From Scandinavium sp036271055 (GTDB lineage Bacteria > Pseudomonadota > Gammaproteobacteria > Enterobacterales > Enterobacteriaceae), in assembly GCF_036271055.1 (NCBI RefSeq), contig NZ_DATBBJ010000074.1, positions 1 to 64,000 on the forward strand: 64,000 nt of DNA. The letters are read 5' to 3'. Made by a program: the position numbers and the translations under genes. Position 1 is the first letter of the stretch, and every line of letters starts with the position of its first letter. Of this stretch, positions 33,810-43,429 are shown piece by piece. Under the pieces are notes generated by a model. That model saw only the letters and a list, made by a program, of their open reading frames with translations. It was not told the DNA's origin and did not search any database.

Positions 33810-35129
33810 GTGCAGCAGATAGCCCGCTCTGTCGCCCTGGCATTTAACAATTTGCCGCGGCCCCACCGCGTTATGTTGGGGTCGTTGACCGTTCTGACCT
33901 TAGCGGTCGCCGTATGGCGACCGTATGTCTACCATCCCGATTCAGCCCCAATTGTCAGAACCATCGAACTAGAAAAGAGCGAAATACGTTCTTTACTGCC
34001 TGAAGCCAGCGAACCCATCGATCAGGCCCCACAGGAAGATGAAGCCATCCCGCAGGATGAGTTAGACGATAAAGCAGACAGCGATGCCGGCGTACACGAA
34101 TACGTCGTGTCTACAGGCGATACCCTCAGTAGCATACTTAACCAGTACGGCATCGATATGGGAAATATCAGCCAACTGGCCGCTTCAGATAAAGACCTGC
34201 GTAACCTAAAAATCGGTCAACAGCTTTCATGGACGCTCACCGACGACGGTGATTTGCAGCGTATGACATGGGAAGTGTCTCGCCGTGAAACCCGCACCTA
34301 TGACAAAGTTGCAAACGGTTTCAAAATGAGCAGTGAAACGCAGCAGGGTGATTGGGTTAACAGCGTCGTGAAAGGCACCGTGGGTGGCAGTTTTGTCACT
34401 AGCGCGCGTAACGCCGGCTTAACCAGCAACGAAGTCAGTGCGGTTATCAAAGCCATGCAGTGGCAAATGGACTTCCGTAAGCTGAAAAAAGGCGATGAAT
34501 TCTCTGTCTTGATGTCGCGTGAAATGCTCGACGGCAAACGCGAACAGAGCCAATTGCAGGGCGTGCGTTTACGCTCAAGCGGCAAAGACTATTACGCCAT
34601 CCGTGCAGAAGACGGCAAGTTTTATGACAAGAGCGGTACGGGTCTGGCAAAAGGCTTTATGCGTTTCCCGACTTCACGCCAGTTCCGCGTCTCGTCAAAT
34701 TTCAATCCGCGTCGTCTGAATCCTGTCACCGGGCGTGTGGCACCGCATAAAGGTGTCGATTTCGCTATGCCGCAAGGCACGCCTGTGCTGGCTGTGGGTG
34801 ACGGTGAAGTGGTCGTCGCGAAACGTAGCGGTGCGGCGGGTTATTACGTCGCGTTGCGTCACGGACGCACGTATACCACGCGTTATATGCACTTGCGTAA
34901 GCTGCTGGTGAAACCAGGACAGAAAGTGAAACGTGGCGATCGCATTGCGCTCTCAGGTAATACCGGTCGCTCGACGGGCCCGCATCTGCATTATGAAGTG
35001 TGGATCAACCAGCAGGCGGTGAACCCGTTAACCGCCAAACTGCCGCGTACCGAAGGGTTGTCAGGTTCCGATCGTCGTGATTTCCTGGCACAGGTCAAAG
35101 AGGTTGCACCGCAGCTGCAAATTGACTAA
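33810..35129 (+). CDS. mepM: Murein DD-endopeptidase MepM
   Basis: 439 residues from a GTG start, one fewer than E. coli. It is a membrane-anchored peptidoglycan hydrolase that cuts D-Ala-mDAP crosslinks and allows cell-wall growth. An N-terminal membrane segment (about 21-37), a LysM domain (about 95-142) and a C-terminal M23 peptidase domain are visible. The zinc motifs are HxxxD (PHKGVDFAMP) and HxH (GPHLHYEVW). A terminator follows. Confidence 0.96.
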   Translation: MQQIARSVALAFNNLPRPHRVMLGSLTVLTLAVAVWRPYVYHPDSAPIVRTIELEKSEIRSLLPEASEPIDQAPQEDEAIPQDELDDKADSDAGVHEYVVSTGDTLSSILNQYGIDMGNISQLAASDKDLRNLKIGQQLSWTLTDDGDLQRMTWEVSRRETRTYDKVANGFKMSSETQQGDWVNSVVKGTVGGSFVTSARNAGLTSNEVSAVIKAMQWQMDFRKLKKGDEFSVLMSREMLDGKREQSQLQGVRLRSSGKDYYAIRAEDGKFYDKSGTGLAKGFMRFPTSRQFRVSSNFNPRRLNPVTGRVAPHKGVDFAMPQGTPVLAVGDGEVVVAKRSGAAGYYVALRHGRTYTTRYMHLRKLLVKPGQKVKRGDRIALSGNTGRSTGPHLHYEVWINQQAVNPLTAKLPRTEGLSGSDRRDFLAQVKEVAPQLQID

Positions 35130-35143
35130 AAACCGTTCTCTTA

Positions 35144-35176
35144 AAGCCGATGCCTGATCAGGTGTCGGCTTTTTCT
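35144..35176 (+). terminator. Terminator of mepM
   Basis: AAGCCGA (35144-35150) pairs with TCGGCTT (35165-35171), with an inner CCTGATCAGG palindrome, followed by a T-rich tract. Confidence 0.85.
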
Positions 35177-35248
35177 TTTGTGCGAAGCCGGGCTCATCGC
35201 TAAACTATCAGCATCTTTCTCTTTTTCCGGCACGACTCTGGAACAGGC

Positions 35249-36220
35249 ATGGACACGAAAAAAAATAACATTGAGTTTATTCCTCAGTTCGAAAAATCCT
35301 TTGTACATCCGCGCTATTGGGGCTCATGGCTGGGCGTACTGGCATTTGCTGGTATCGCACTGACACCGCCATCTTTTCGCGATCCGATTCTTGGTGCGTT
35401 AGGCAGAAAAGTAGGGCGTCTGGCAAAAAGCTCGCGGCGCCGTGCGCAGATAAATCTGCTTTATTGTTTTCCGGAAAAAAGCGAAGCCGAGCGCGAAGCC
35501 ATCATCGATGAAATGTATGCCACTGCGCCACAGGCAATGGTGATGATGGCGGAGCTTGGCCTGCGTGACCCAAAGAAAATCCTCAAGCGCGTTGACTGGC
35601 AGGGCCTGGAAATCATCGAAGAGTTGCAGCGCAACGATGAAAAGGTGATTTTCCTCGTGCCGCACGGTTGGGGAGTGGATATTCCAGCAATGCTGATGGC
35701 GTCAAAAGGCCAGAAAATGGCGGCGATGTTCCATAATCAGGGCAATCCGGTATTCGACTACATCTGGAACACCGTGCGTCGCCGTTTTGGCGGTCGTATG
35801 CACGCGCGTAACGATGGCATCAAACCGTTTATCAAATCTGTTCGTGAAGGGTATTGGGGCTACTATCTGCCCGACCAGGATCACGGAGAAGAGCACAGTG
35901 AGTTTGTGGATTTCTTCGCGACCTATAAAGCGACACTGCCTGCTATCGGTCGTCTGATGAAGGTGTGTCGTGCTCGAGTTGTACCGCTGTTCCCGGTTTA
36001 CGATGGCAAAACGCACCGTCTGACCGTCGAGATCCGTCCTCCTATGGATGACCTGATCACTGCGGATGACAACACTATTGCACGACGTATGAACGAAGAA
36101 GTGGAAGTGTTCGTCACACCGCATATGGAACAGTACACCTGGATCCTCAAGCTGCTCAAAACCCGTAAGCCCGGTGATATCGAGCCTTATAAGCGCAAAG
36201 AGTTATTTCCCAGAAAATAA
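35249..36220 (+). CDS. lpxM: Lipid A myristoyltransferase LpxM (MsbB)
   Basis: 323 residues, as in E. coli. It adds the last (myristoyl) acyl chain to Kdo2-lipid A at the inner membrane. A hydrophobic N-terminal segment (about 24-42) anchors it; the acyltransferase motif HGWGVD (H-x4-D) and the conserved DQDHGEEHSEFVDFF block are intact. In E. coli pykA is its direct neighbour; here a type VI cargo module is inserted between them. Confidence 0.97.
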   Translation: MDTKKNNIEFIPQFEKSFVHPRYWGSWLGVLAFAGIALTPPSFRDPILGALGRKVGRLAKSSRRRAQINLLYCFPEKSEAEREAIIDEMYATAPQAMVMMAELGLRDPKKILKRVDWQGLEIIEELQRNDEKVIFLVPHGWGVDIPAMLMASKGQKMAAMFHNQGNPVFDYIWNTVRRRFGGRMHARNDGIKPFIKSVREGYWGYYLPDQDHGEEHSEFVDFFATYKATLPAIGRLMKVCRARVVPLFPVYDGKTHRLTVEIRPPMDDLITADDNTIARRMNEEVEVFVTPHMEQYTWILKLLKTRKPGDIEPYKRKELFPRK

Positions 36221-36267
36221 GGGAAATTGTCGACGGATGCTGTTTGATTTTCCACCATGATGGTAAA

Positions 36268-36296
36268 CGGGTTGTGGATTAAGAATTCACAACCCG
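36268..36296. other. Inverted repeat between lpxM and the third lipoprotein copy
   Basis: CGGGTTGTG (36268-36276) and CACAACCCG (36288-36296) form a 9-bp stem with an 11-base loop. It lies between convergent genes but lacks a proper T-run, so it may be a weak terminator or mark the edge of the inserted module. Confidence 0.45.
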
Positions 36297-36329
36297 CTGC
36301 CGTCGTAACGCCAATAAACATTGTCAGCC

Positions 36330-36998
36330 TTACCAGTCACCGTAGGGGTAGGTTTTTCCTTTGATGGCATCTATAGTTTCTTGTGAATAGCCATCTGGGA
36401 TATCGTAATCAAAATTTGCCAATGTAATCCCTTTACAGCCATCCAGTTTATCGCCTGACAGCGTGGTTATTAGTGTGGGCTCTACGGGCAGGTTATCGCC
36501 ACCACCGCTATTTTGTAGCCAGATTCTGATCTTGCCCTCTGGGGCTAAGCCAAAAACTATTGTGCTATACCAAGCTTTTTCTCCAAACATGTCTATTCCT
36601 GTGGATAAGTTCATTTTTCTTCTCATTGATTCAGGGAAGGTAATACGTGTCTCATAGGTTTTTCTATCAATTATCGAATCCCAGCAAAACATCATCACAA
36701 CCGGTGGATGCAGGGCTTTGTTAAATTGTGTAAATCGCATATAGCGGTTATTCCAATGATCAATAGTTGAATAATCATCATTTGTGCTGTCAAGATTCCT
36801 GAAAGAATAAAGAATCTTTTTAGCATCAATGATTCCAACATACGTCACTCTGGCTGGAAGTGCTTTCGGAGTAAAAAATGCGAAGCCCCACTTTCCGTAC
36901 GGCATTTCACCTGTTTCTTCTGGTGTTGTTGGTAGGCCCGAATGACAACCAGAGAGTGTCAGGAATTAAGTGGCCAAAATTACGCTTGTTCTTATCAT
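36330..36998 (-). pseudogene. DUF2931-like lipoprotein, third copy, signal peptide broken by a stop
   Basis: The body closely resembles the two upstream lipoproteins (shared MPYGKWGFAFFTPKAL, FCWDSIID, KTYETRITFPES and KGKTYPYGDW). Reading back in the same frame to an ATG at 36998 recovers the start of the same signal peptide, but codon 11 is TAA (36966-36968) where copy two has TTA. The lipobox region LSGCHSG follows after the stop. Without the signal peptide the product would be lost, or made without export from an internal ATG at 36905. Probably a decaying duplicate immunity-type gene. Confidence 0.75.
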
Positions 36999-37026
36999 TT
37001 CATGCTTCCAGCCATTGCATCCAGCC

Positions 37027-37686
37027 TCACCAATCGCCGTACGGATAAGTTTTTCCTTTTACAAAATCGGGTGTTTCGCCAAAATAGGTATATCCATTTG
37101 GATGTTGGGTGATCCCCTTACATCCCTCTAACTTATCACCAGACAGTGTTGTGATTTTTTTCGGCTCTACGGGCAGGTTTTCACCTCCGCCCCTATTTTT
37201 TTGCAGCCAAACTTTAACCGTTCCTTCCGGAGCCAAACCAAACAACAAAGTGCTGTACCAAATCTTTGTTCCCTGCGGAGTCATGCCAATAGATATATTC
37301 ATTTTCTCAATCATCGATTCTGGAAAGGTGATCCGCGTTTCATATGTTTTTTTATCTATAATCGAATCCCAGCAAAAAAGCATCTCCACTGGTGCATGGA
37401 GAGCTTTATTAAATTGCGCAAAGCGTGTGTAACGTTTATTCCAGTGACCAGTGCTTAAATAATCATCCTCTACGCTATCAAGCATCCTGAATGAGTAAAG
37501 GACCTTTTTCTCATCAATGATGCCTACATAGGTAACATCTGCCAGCAAGGCCTTAGGAGTAAAAAATGCAAACCCCCACTTTCCGTAAGGCATTTCGCCT
37601 GTTTCTTCTGGTGTTGTTGGTACGCCCGAATGACAACCAGAGAGCGTCAGTAATAAAATTGCAAAAATTACTCGTGTTCTTTTCAT
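37027..37686 (-). CDS. DUF2931-like lipoprotein, second copy (putative Tli-type immunity)
   Basis: 219 residues with a lipoprotein signal peptide and lipobox LSGC (Cys18), so the mature protein should be attached to a membrane facing the periplasm. I read the family as DUF2931, lipoproteins often found beside type VI lipase effectors. Five Trp/Tyr-rich blocks are shared with the flanking copies. It lies 40 bases after the first copy, in the operon headed by the Hcp-lipase gene. Immunity against that lipase is inference from gene order and lipidation. Confidence 0.72.
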   Translation of the reverse strand: MKRTRVIFAILLLTLSGCHSGVPTTPEETGEMPYGKWGFAFFTPKALLADVTYVGIIDEKKVLYSFRMLDSVEDDYLSTGHWNKRYTRFAQFNKALHAPVEMLFCWDSIIDKKTYETRITFPESMIEKMNISIGMTPQGTKIWYSTLLFGLAPEGTVKVWLQKNRGGGENLPVEPKKITTLSGDKLEGCKGITQHPNGYTYFGETPDFVKGKTYPYGDW

Positions 37687-37726
37687 TTTTGATTTCGATC
37701 CATGTTTTCAATCATTGCATCCAGCC

Positions 37727-38398
37727 TCACCAGTCGCCGTACGGGTAGGTTTTTCCTTTGATAAAATCTTTTATACTCTGATCATATCCATCAGGGATTT
37801 TGTAAGAGGGATTAAGACGGCTTATTCCTTTACAGCCCTCCAATTTAGAGCCAGACAGCGTAGTGATTTTTTGGGGCTTTACGTACAGGTTTTCACCTCC
37901 ACCTCTATTTTTTTGCAGCCAGACTCTGACTTTACCTCCTGGTGCCAGACCAAAAAGCATGGTGCTGTACCATATTTGTTCTCCCTGTATGGTGATCCCT
38001 AAAGATAGGCTCATCCTTTCTCTTATCGATTCAGGAATTGTTACCCGCGTTTCATATGTTTTTTTATCAATAATGGAATCCCAGCAAAACAACATTACAA
38101 CTGGGGGATGTAAGGCTTGGTTGAATTGTGCAAAGCGCGTATATCGTTTATTCCATTGTTCGACACTACCATAATCATCATCTACACTATCAAGATTCAT
38201 AAAAGAATAAAGAATCTTCTTTTCATCAATAATACCAACGTAATTGACAAAAGCAGGAAGTTCCTTTGGAGTAAAAAAAACAAAACCCCATTTCCCATAG
38301 GGCATCTCACCGGTATCCTCAGGAGTTACATAATTACCTGAATGGCAGCCAGAGAGCGTCAGAAATAAACAAGATAAAAGAAGCGCTTTCATTATCAC
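37727..38398 (-). CDS. DUF2931-like lipoprotein, first copy (putative Tli-type immunity)
   Basis: 223 residues from a GTG at 38398 that overlaps the effector stop by 4 bases (GTGA), or 221 from the ATG at 38392. The lipobox is LSGC. It is directly coupled to the Hcp-lipase gene, the usual place for the cognate immunity gene. Its sequence differs from copy two in many places across the middle (for example around SLGITIQGEQIWY), while the C-terminal KGKTYPYGDW is identical. It is the most likely cognate partner; the other copies may protect against variant lipases. Confidence 0.75.
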   Translation of the reverse strand: MIMKALLLSCLFLTLSGCHSGNYVTPEDTGEMPYGKWGFVFFTPKELPAFVNYVGIIDEKKILYSFMNLDSVDDDYGSVEQWNKRYTRFAQFNQALHPPVVMLFCWDSIIDKKTYETRVTIPESIRERMSLSLGITIQGEQIWYSTMLFGLAPGGKVRVWLQKNRGGGENLYVKPQKITTLSGSKLEGCKGISRLNPSYKIPDGYDQSIKDFIKGKTYPYGDW

Positions 38399-40386
38399 TT
38401 TTTATGCCCGTCCATGTTGAATGTTGTACGCTGCCAGTTTTCGTCGGGCCGATTGATAAACCCTAAGAGTTCTGACATTGAAGTTCCGCCGGTAACCTTC
38501 CCTTTATTATCGACGGCAAGACTGTTCCAATGTGCAGAACAGTGTATGAAATTTTTTGCCAAGAGATTCATCTCAGTAAAAGTAAACGGGATTCTCTCCA
38601 TTCCTGAAGACTTAGCCTTTACTGAGTCTATAGCTTTGTCGTGTAAGGGCAAAAGAGCCGAAGAAAAACCTAGATCTTTGTCTCCGCTTTTTATTGGCTT
38701 AAACACCACACCCGCTTCCTCTGCCGCCGCAATCATCACCCGCAGTACCACCTTCGACCAGTCGTTTTTCACGATCCGCTCTTTCATTGTCAACGCCGCA
38801 AATACTCGCTTTTGCATGCCCTTTACGGGATCTGTTGGCATTCTCTCATCAGCCCAGACGTCTGCGCTGATGTCATTGGTACGTATGATTGGTGCCAATG
38901 CTGTGGCAGCCCCAAGTATCGGTAACTGCTCTATTGTGTGATGGTAAGCCCGCGTTTTCTCAGGCGGAGTTGCCAGGGGCACAGTTTCCGCTTCCGGACG
39001 AGTCAGATAGACATTTTCACGCACCGCAGGCAGATAACCGCCGCCGATGTCCGAGTGAACACCAGGCAACGCGAGTTCAGGCCATGCAGGTTGCACACTG
39101 TTGAGCGCGAAGTTAAAACGACACTCATGCTGTGCGGTGATATGAAACACTTTTTCTGCCACACCTGGCCGCAGCACGATGTTCACATTACCGGTATCTG
39201 CGGTATGCGGATTCAGACCGTTCTGTGGGGTGCCGATGGCAGCAACAGTATCAAAAATGCCGATAAAGCGGGTTTTCCCGGCTGGTGCGCCTTTATATAA
39301 GATATGGCCCATGCCCTGGCGAATAGCGTTGATTATCACCAATTCTTCTGTTTGCACCCGATTTGCAAAATGACGGGCCGCTGCCGCCCCGCGGCTAAAA
39401 CCGAAGATATCAAATTGAAAAGCGGTGACAGTGAAAATGCATCCGGGTTTTTTTTGCCCTAATTGATACAACGCATTATCAATAGCCCCCGCAATCTGCT
39501 TCACCGCAATATCCGTCTTCGCAATCACCCCGGTATCTGCCACGCCAAAACTGAGGCCGATCATGCTGTCCGGTTTTCCCGCTTCGGTGCCGATGCCTTC
39601 GATGTAAATCGCCGCCTGCGCCTGTCCGGAATCGAGCGGCAGGTCCGTTTTGTATAATTGATTCAACCAGTGAATATTTGTATAGCCCCCGGTGTAGCTC
39701 GTCGCGCCGGTTCCCGATACACCCATTTTCTCTTGCGCGGTGCGGGCGAGAATACTGGCGGCATCGGGGTCAGAAAGGTCGAAATGTGCAGCTGTGCAGG
39801 CCGTGAGCATGTTGAGTGTATTCACCGCGTTATTACCGGTTCCGTCAAAAAAGACACCCAAGGTTAAAACGATATTACGTTTCTCGGGCTGACGTTTTTC
39901 ATCAGGCGGAAATAGCTTAGGATAATTATCAGGGAGGATAAGGTTGCTGAATTCAGTGTTGGCAATAAGATGTTTGCTGCGAATATATTCATAATTGACA
40001 GTAATACTTTCTTCATCAAGCTTATCAATAACAAATGAAGTCGAAATGGCCTGAACCGCCGCGCCACGGAGTTCGATATGATAATATTTTTCCAGGTGTC
40101 CGGTTCGACTCATGCGATAAAAGTCGAAGCTAAGCTTGAGCTTCTCGTTGTTGTTTATCGCATTTGCCAGCAAAGGCGAGCTTTTATCTATTGGTTTGAT
40201 AAAGCGTAGCCGCTTATCGTTTACGCCGTACCCGGAACTTCGGGAGCCGGCATCCAGTTTATTAACCTTGATCTCATTTTCATGTCGATATTGAAAGCGG
40301 TTACCAAGTGATTTTTCGGTTCCACAACCTGCTGATATTTCCCCTTGCTGTTCACCCGTCAGCCTGAGATAGATAATGTCACTCAT
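38395..40386 (-). CDS. Type VI secretion cargo: Hcp domain fused to DUF2235 (Tle1-like) lipase
   Basis: 663 residues in two parts. Residues 1 to about 145 are an Hcp tube protein, with the typical opening MSDIIYLRLTGEQQGEISAGC and the FIKPIDKSSPLL block. From about 172 comes a DUF2235 alpha/beta-hydrolase with FFDGTGNN (179-186), the nucleophile elbow GFSRG (Ser331), FDT (Asp379) and GVHSDIGGGY (His444), so a full Ser-Asp-His set. This is the layout of Hcp proteins with extended toxins: the Hcp part enters the tube and the lipase part attacks phospholipids of a rival cell. No other type VI genes are in the window. Lipoprotein genes follow in the same operon. Confidence 0.88.
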   Translation of the reverse strand: MSDIIYLRLTGEQQGEISAGCGTEKSLGNRFQYRHENEIKVNKLDAGSRSSGYGVNDKRLRFIKPIDKSSPLLANAINNNEKLKLSFDFYRMSRTGHLEKYYHIELRGAAVQAISTSFVIDKLDEESITVNYEYIRSKHLIANTEFSNLILPDNYPKLFPPDEKRQPEKRNIVLTLGVFFDGTGNNAVNTLNMLTACTAAHFDLSDPDAASILARTAQEKMGVSGTGATSYTGGYTNIHWLNQLYKTDLPLDSGQAQAAIYIEGIGTEAGKPDSMIGLSFGVADTGVIAKTDIAVKQIAGAIDNALYQLGQKKPGCIFTVTAFQFDIFGFSRGAAAARHFANRVQTEELVIINAIRQGMGHILYKGAPAGKTRFIGIFDTVAAIGTPQNGLNPHTADTGNVNIVLRPGVAEKVFHITAQHECRFNFALNSVQPAWPELALPGVHSDIGGGYLPAVRENVYLTRPEAETVPLATPPEKTRAYHHTIEQLPILGAATALAPIIRTNDISADVWADERMPTDPVKGMQKRVFAALTMKERIVKNDWSKVVLRVMIAAAEEAGVVFKPIKSGDKDLGFSSALLPLHDKAIDSVKAKSSGMERIPFTFTEMNLLAKNFIHCSAHWNSLAVDNKGKVTGGTSMSELLGFINRPDENWQRTTFNMDGHKK

Positions 40387-40569
40387 TTAATGACGTCCTT
40401 TTCATTGTGTTTAAAAATATAATGAACGGATTGCTTTAATCGAAGGAGAGTGTAGAAGTTTAATCAATGGCTATTACCTTGCTGGATCATTTTTTTGATG
40501 AAAAAGTAAAATAAAATCAAGAAGTATTTATTTGGGAAATACAATGTGTGAATATATTGATGTAGACGA
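40387..40569. other. AT-rich region upstream of the Hcp-lipase gene
   Basis: About 180 AT-rich bases that must hold the promoter of the effector operon. A Shine-Dalgarno-like stretch of the minus strand (AAGGACGTCATTAA) precedes the ATG. No gene is visible. Confidence 0.4.
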
Positions 40570-40605
40570 AAAAAAGCTGCTGGGGGATCCCAACAGCTTT
40601 TTTAT
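40570..40605 (-). terminator. Terminator of pykA
   Basis: A-run plus GCTG (40570-40579) pairs with CAGC plus T-run (40594-40603); an inner CTGGG/CCCAA pairing extends the stem. It is followed by T on both strands, so it works for pykA on the minus strand. Confidence 0.88.
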
Positions 40606-40634
40606 TTATTGCAGTTTAACTGGATAAGGCGGGA

Positions 40635-42077
40635 TTACTCTACAGTCAGAATACGTGTGGTGTTAGTCGTGCCCACGGTACTCATTACGTCGCCCTGAGT
40701 GACGATAACCAGATCACCTGAAACCAGATAACCTTTGTCACGCAGCAGATTTACCGCATCGCTGGCGGCGGCAACGCCGTCTGTCGCGCTGTCGAAGTGA
40801 ACCGGTGTTACGCCACGGTACAGTGAGGTCAGGTTCAGGGTGCGTTCATGACGGGAAAGGGCGAAAATCGGCAGGCCGGAGCTGATACGGGACGTCATCA
40901 GCGCGGTACGTCCGGATTCGGTCATGGTGATGATCGCCGACACGCCTTTCAGGTGGTTCGCGGCGTACATTGCCGACATGGCAATGGCTTCTTCCACGTT
41001 ATCGAACTGAATGTCGAGACGGTGTTTGGAGACGTTGATGCTTGGAATCTTTTCTGCGCCCAGGCAGACGCGCGCCATTGCAGCCACGGTTTCAGACGGA
41101 TATTGACCCGCTGCGGTTTCTGCAGACAACATCACCGCATCGGTTCCATCCAGCACGGCGTTTGCCACGTCCATGACTTCCGCACGGGTTGGCATTGGGT
41201 TGGTGATCATCGATTCCATCATTTGGGTCGCAGTGATCACTGAGCGATTCAACTGACGCGCACGACGGATCAACGCTTTCTGGATACCCACCAGTTCCGG
41301 GTCACCGATTTCAACCCCGAGGTCACCACGGGCGACCATCACCACGTCAGAGGCGAGAATGATGTCATCCATCGCATCCTGGCTGCAGACGGCTTCAGCA
41401 CGTTCAACTTTCGCGACGATTTTCGCATCACAACCTGCGTCACGCGCCAGACGGCGAGCATAGTTAAGGTCTTCACCACAACGTGGGAAGGAGACGGCCA
41501 GATAATCAACGCCAATCAGCGCGGCGGTCAGGATGTCTGCTTTATCTTTTTCGGTCAGCGCTTCAGCCGAGAGGCCGCCGCCGAGTTTGTTAATGCCTTT
41601 GTTGTTGGACAGTGGGCCGCCAACGGTTACTTCCGTGAACACTTTCAGGCCCTGAACTTCCAGCACTTTCAGCTGTACGCGACCATCGTCGAGCAGCAGG
41701 ATGTCGCCAGGCACAACGTCAGCAGGCAGACCTTTGTAGTCGATACCCACTTTATCTTTGTCGCCTTCGCCTTTACCGAGGTCGGCGTCGAGCAGGAATT
41801 TGTCGCCGATATTAAGGAAGACTTTACCTTCTTTGAAGGTAGATACACGGATTTTTGGTCCTTGCAGATCGCCGAGGATAGCGACGTGACGACCTAGTTT
41901 AGCCGCGATTTCACGGACTTTATCGGCGCGAATCTTGTGGTCTTCGGCACTGCCGTGGGAGAAGTTCATGCGGACAACGTTCGCACCCGCTGCAATCACC
42001 TTTTCAAGGTTATTATCGCGGTCGGTAGCCGGGCCTAACGTGGTCACGATTTTGGTTCTGCGAAGCCTTCTGGACAT
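40635..42077 (-). CDS. pykA: Pyruvate kinase II (AMP-activated)
   Basis: 480 residues from the ATG at 42077, the E. coli length; the frame is open 20 codons further upstream without family support. It turns phosphoenolpyruvate and ADP into pyruvate and ATP. The N-terminal MSRRLRRTKIVTTLGPATD, the active-site KVERAEAV and the ATQMMESM block are all present. Stand-alone gene, divided from lpxM by the inserted type VI module. Confidence 0.98.
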   Translation of the reverse strand: MSRRLRRTKIVTTLGPATDRDNNLEKVIAAGANVVRMNFSHGSAEDHKIRADKVREIAAKLGRHVAILGDLQGPKIRVSTFKEGKVFLNIGDKFLLDADLGKGEGDKDKVGIDYKGLPADVVPGDILLLDDGRVQLKVLEVQGLKVFTEVTVGGPLSNNKGINKLGGGLSAEALTEKDKADILTAALIGVDYLAVSFPRCGEDLNYARRLARDAGCDAKIVAKVERAEAVCSQDAMDDIILASDVVMVARGDLGVEIGDPELVGIQKALIRRARQLNRSVITATQMMESMITNPMPTRAEVMDVANAVLDGTDAVMLSAETAAGQYPSETVAAMARVCLGAEKIPSINVSKHRLDIQFDNVEEAIAMSAMYAANHLKGVSAIITMTESGRTALMTSRISSGLPIFALSRHERTLNLTSLYRGVTPVHFDSATDGVAAASDAVNLLRDKGYLVSGDLVIVTQGDVMSTVGTTNTTRILTVE

Positions 42078-42203
42078 GTAATACTCCATTGCTGAAACAA
42101 TTTTGGTGTTGCGTGAACAGGCATTCGGGCGTTCCACCTGTGCGTAGTCTAATGCTGGAACTTAACCGAATGTACAAATAAGTTACAAGCTTGTTATGAA
42201 CTT

Positions 42204-43073
42204 TTAATGGTTATCACTGCTAATCTGCCGTTCCTTATCAAACCGCGATTCCTTCAATGCTTCTTTGACCCGCTTCAAGTTATCCCTGAATTTCGCCCCA
42301 CGGCGCAGGGTAAAGCCAGTAGCAAGCACGTCGATAACCGTCAGTTGCGCTAGCCGGGAGACCATGGGCATATAAATGTCAGTATCTTCCGGTACGTCGA
42401 GCGTGATGGCTAATGATGCTTCGCGCGCCAACGGCGTGTCCGCAGAGGTAATCGCAATCACCATCGCATCGTTTTCACGCGCCAGCTGTGCCAGCTCAAC
42501 CAGACTTTTCGTACGTCCGGTGTGGGAAATTAGCACCACAACGTCATCATCGCTGCAGTTCATACAGCTCATGCGTTGCAAAACGATGTCATCGGAGTAC
42601 ACCACCGGCACATTGAAGCGAAAGAATTTGTTCATCGCATCATGCGCTACGGCGGCGGAAGATCCTAAGCCGAAGAAGGCGATTTTCTTCGCCTGGGTGA
42701 GCAGGTCCACCGCGCGGTTGACGGCAGACATATCCAGCGAATGGCGAACATGATCGAGACTTGCCATCGCGGATTCAAAAATTTTGCCGGTATACGCTTC
42801 CACACTGTCGTCTTCATCGACATTTCGGTTCACATAAGGTGTGCCGTTCGCGAGACTTTGCGCCAGTTGCAGCTTAAAATCAGGAAAGCCTTTGGTGTCC
42901 ATGCTCCGGCAAAAACGGTTCACTGTGGGTTCGCTGACCGTGGCCTCTACTGCCAGCGTGGCGATGCTCGAGTGAATGGCTTGAGAAGGGGAGGCGAGGA
43001 TCACCTCCGCCACTTTTCGCTCGGATTTGCTAAGGTTTTCCAGATGGGACTGGATTTTTTCCAGCATGTTCAT
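42204..43073 (-). CDS. hexR: HexR transcriptional regulator (RpiR family)
   Basis: 289 residues. An N-terminal RpiR-type helix-turn-helix (about 1-77, including SEPTVNRFCRSM) is followed by a SIS sugar-phosphate-binding domain (about 120-260, FFGLGSSAAVAHDA and SHTGRTKSL). HexR represses zwf, edd and other genes of glucose breakdown; 2-keto-3-deoxy-6-phosphogluconate releases it. It is divergent from zwf, with a HexR site in between. Confidence 0.97.
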   Translation of the reverse strand: MNMLEKIQSHLENLSKSERKVAEVILASPSQAIHSSIATLAVEATVSEPTVNRFCRSMDTKGFPDFKLQLAQSLANGTPYVNRNVDEDDSVEAYTGKIFESAMASLDHVRHSLDMSAVNRAVDLLTQAKKIAFFGLGSSAAVAHDAMNKFFRFNVPVVYSDDIVLQRMSCMNCSDDDVVVLISHTGRTKSLVELAQLARENDAMVIAITSADTPLAREASLAITLDVPEDTDIYMPMVSRLAQLTVIDVLATGFTLRRGAKFRDNLKRVKEALKESRFDKERQISSDNH

Positions 43074-43429
43074 GGTTAACAGACGCTCATCGGTGAAAGC
43101 GATTCCATTAATGGGTGAAATCGCCAGGCAATTTAGTGAGAATATACCCCTGTGAATTCGGCAATGCAGAGGAAAGAGGGCAATTTACGTTGTTTTTTTT
43201 CATTACATGATCACAGTCGACTTTTACCAGGACATAACTGGCGAAATGACGAACAAAATTAAGCTGTTGCCCTACGCCGCAGAGGGTTTTTAATCCAGAA
43301 ATGCCTTTATCGGGCATTGGCGACGGGTTCAGGGTTTCGACATTCACGTAAACACAGTACAGTGCAGCGTAAGAAAATTACAAATAGCGCCTGGCAGAAG
43401 CACCGGGCAATCCAACTGAGGAGAATGAC
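43074..43429. other. Divergent regulatory region hexR/zwf
   Basis: 356 bases without a gene. The right half contains the HexR box before zwf. The left part should hold the hexR promoter, but I see no clear -10/-35 pair. Confidence 0.5.
43368..43382. promoter_or_regulatory. HexR-binding site upstream of zwf
   Basis: CGTAAGAAAATTACA fits the HexR consensus TGTAAT-N3-ATTACA at most positions and lies 47 bases before the zwf ATG, the position known in related bacteria. Confidence 0.7.
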
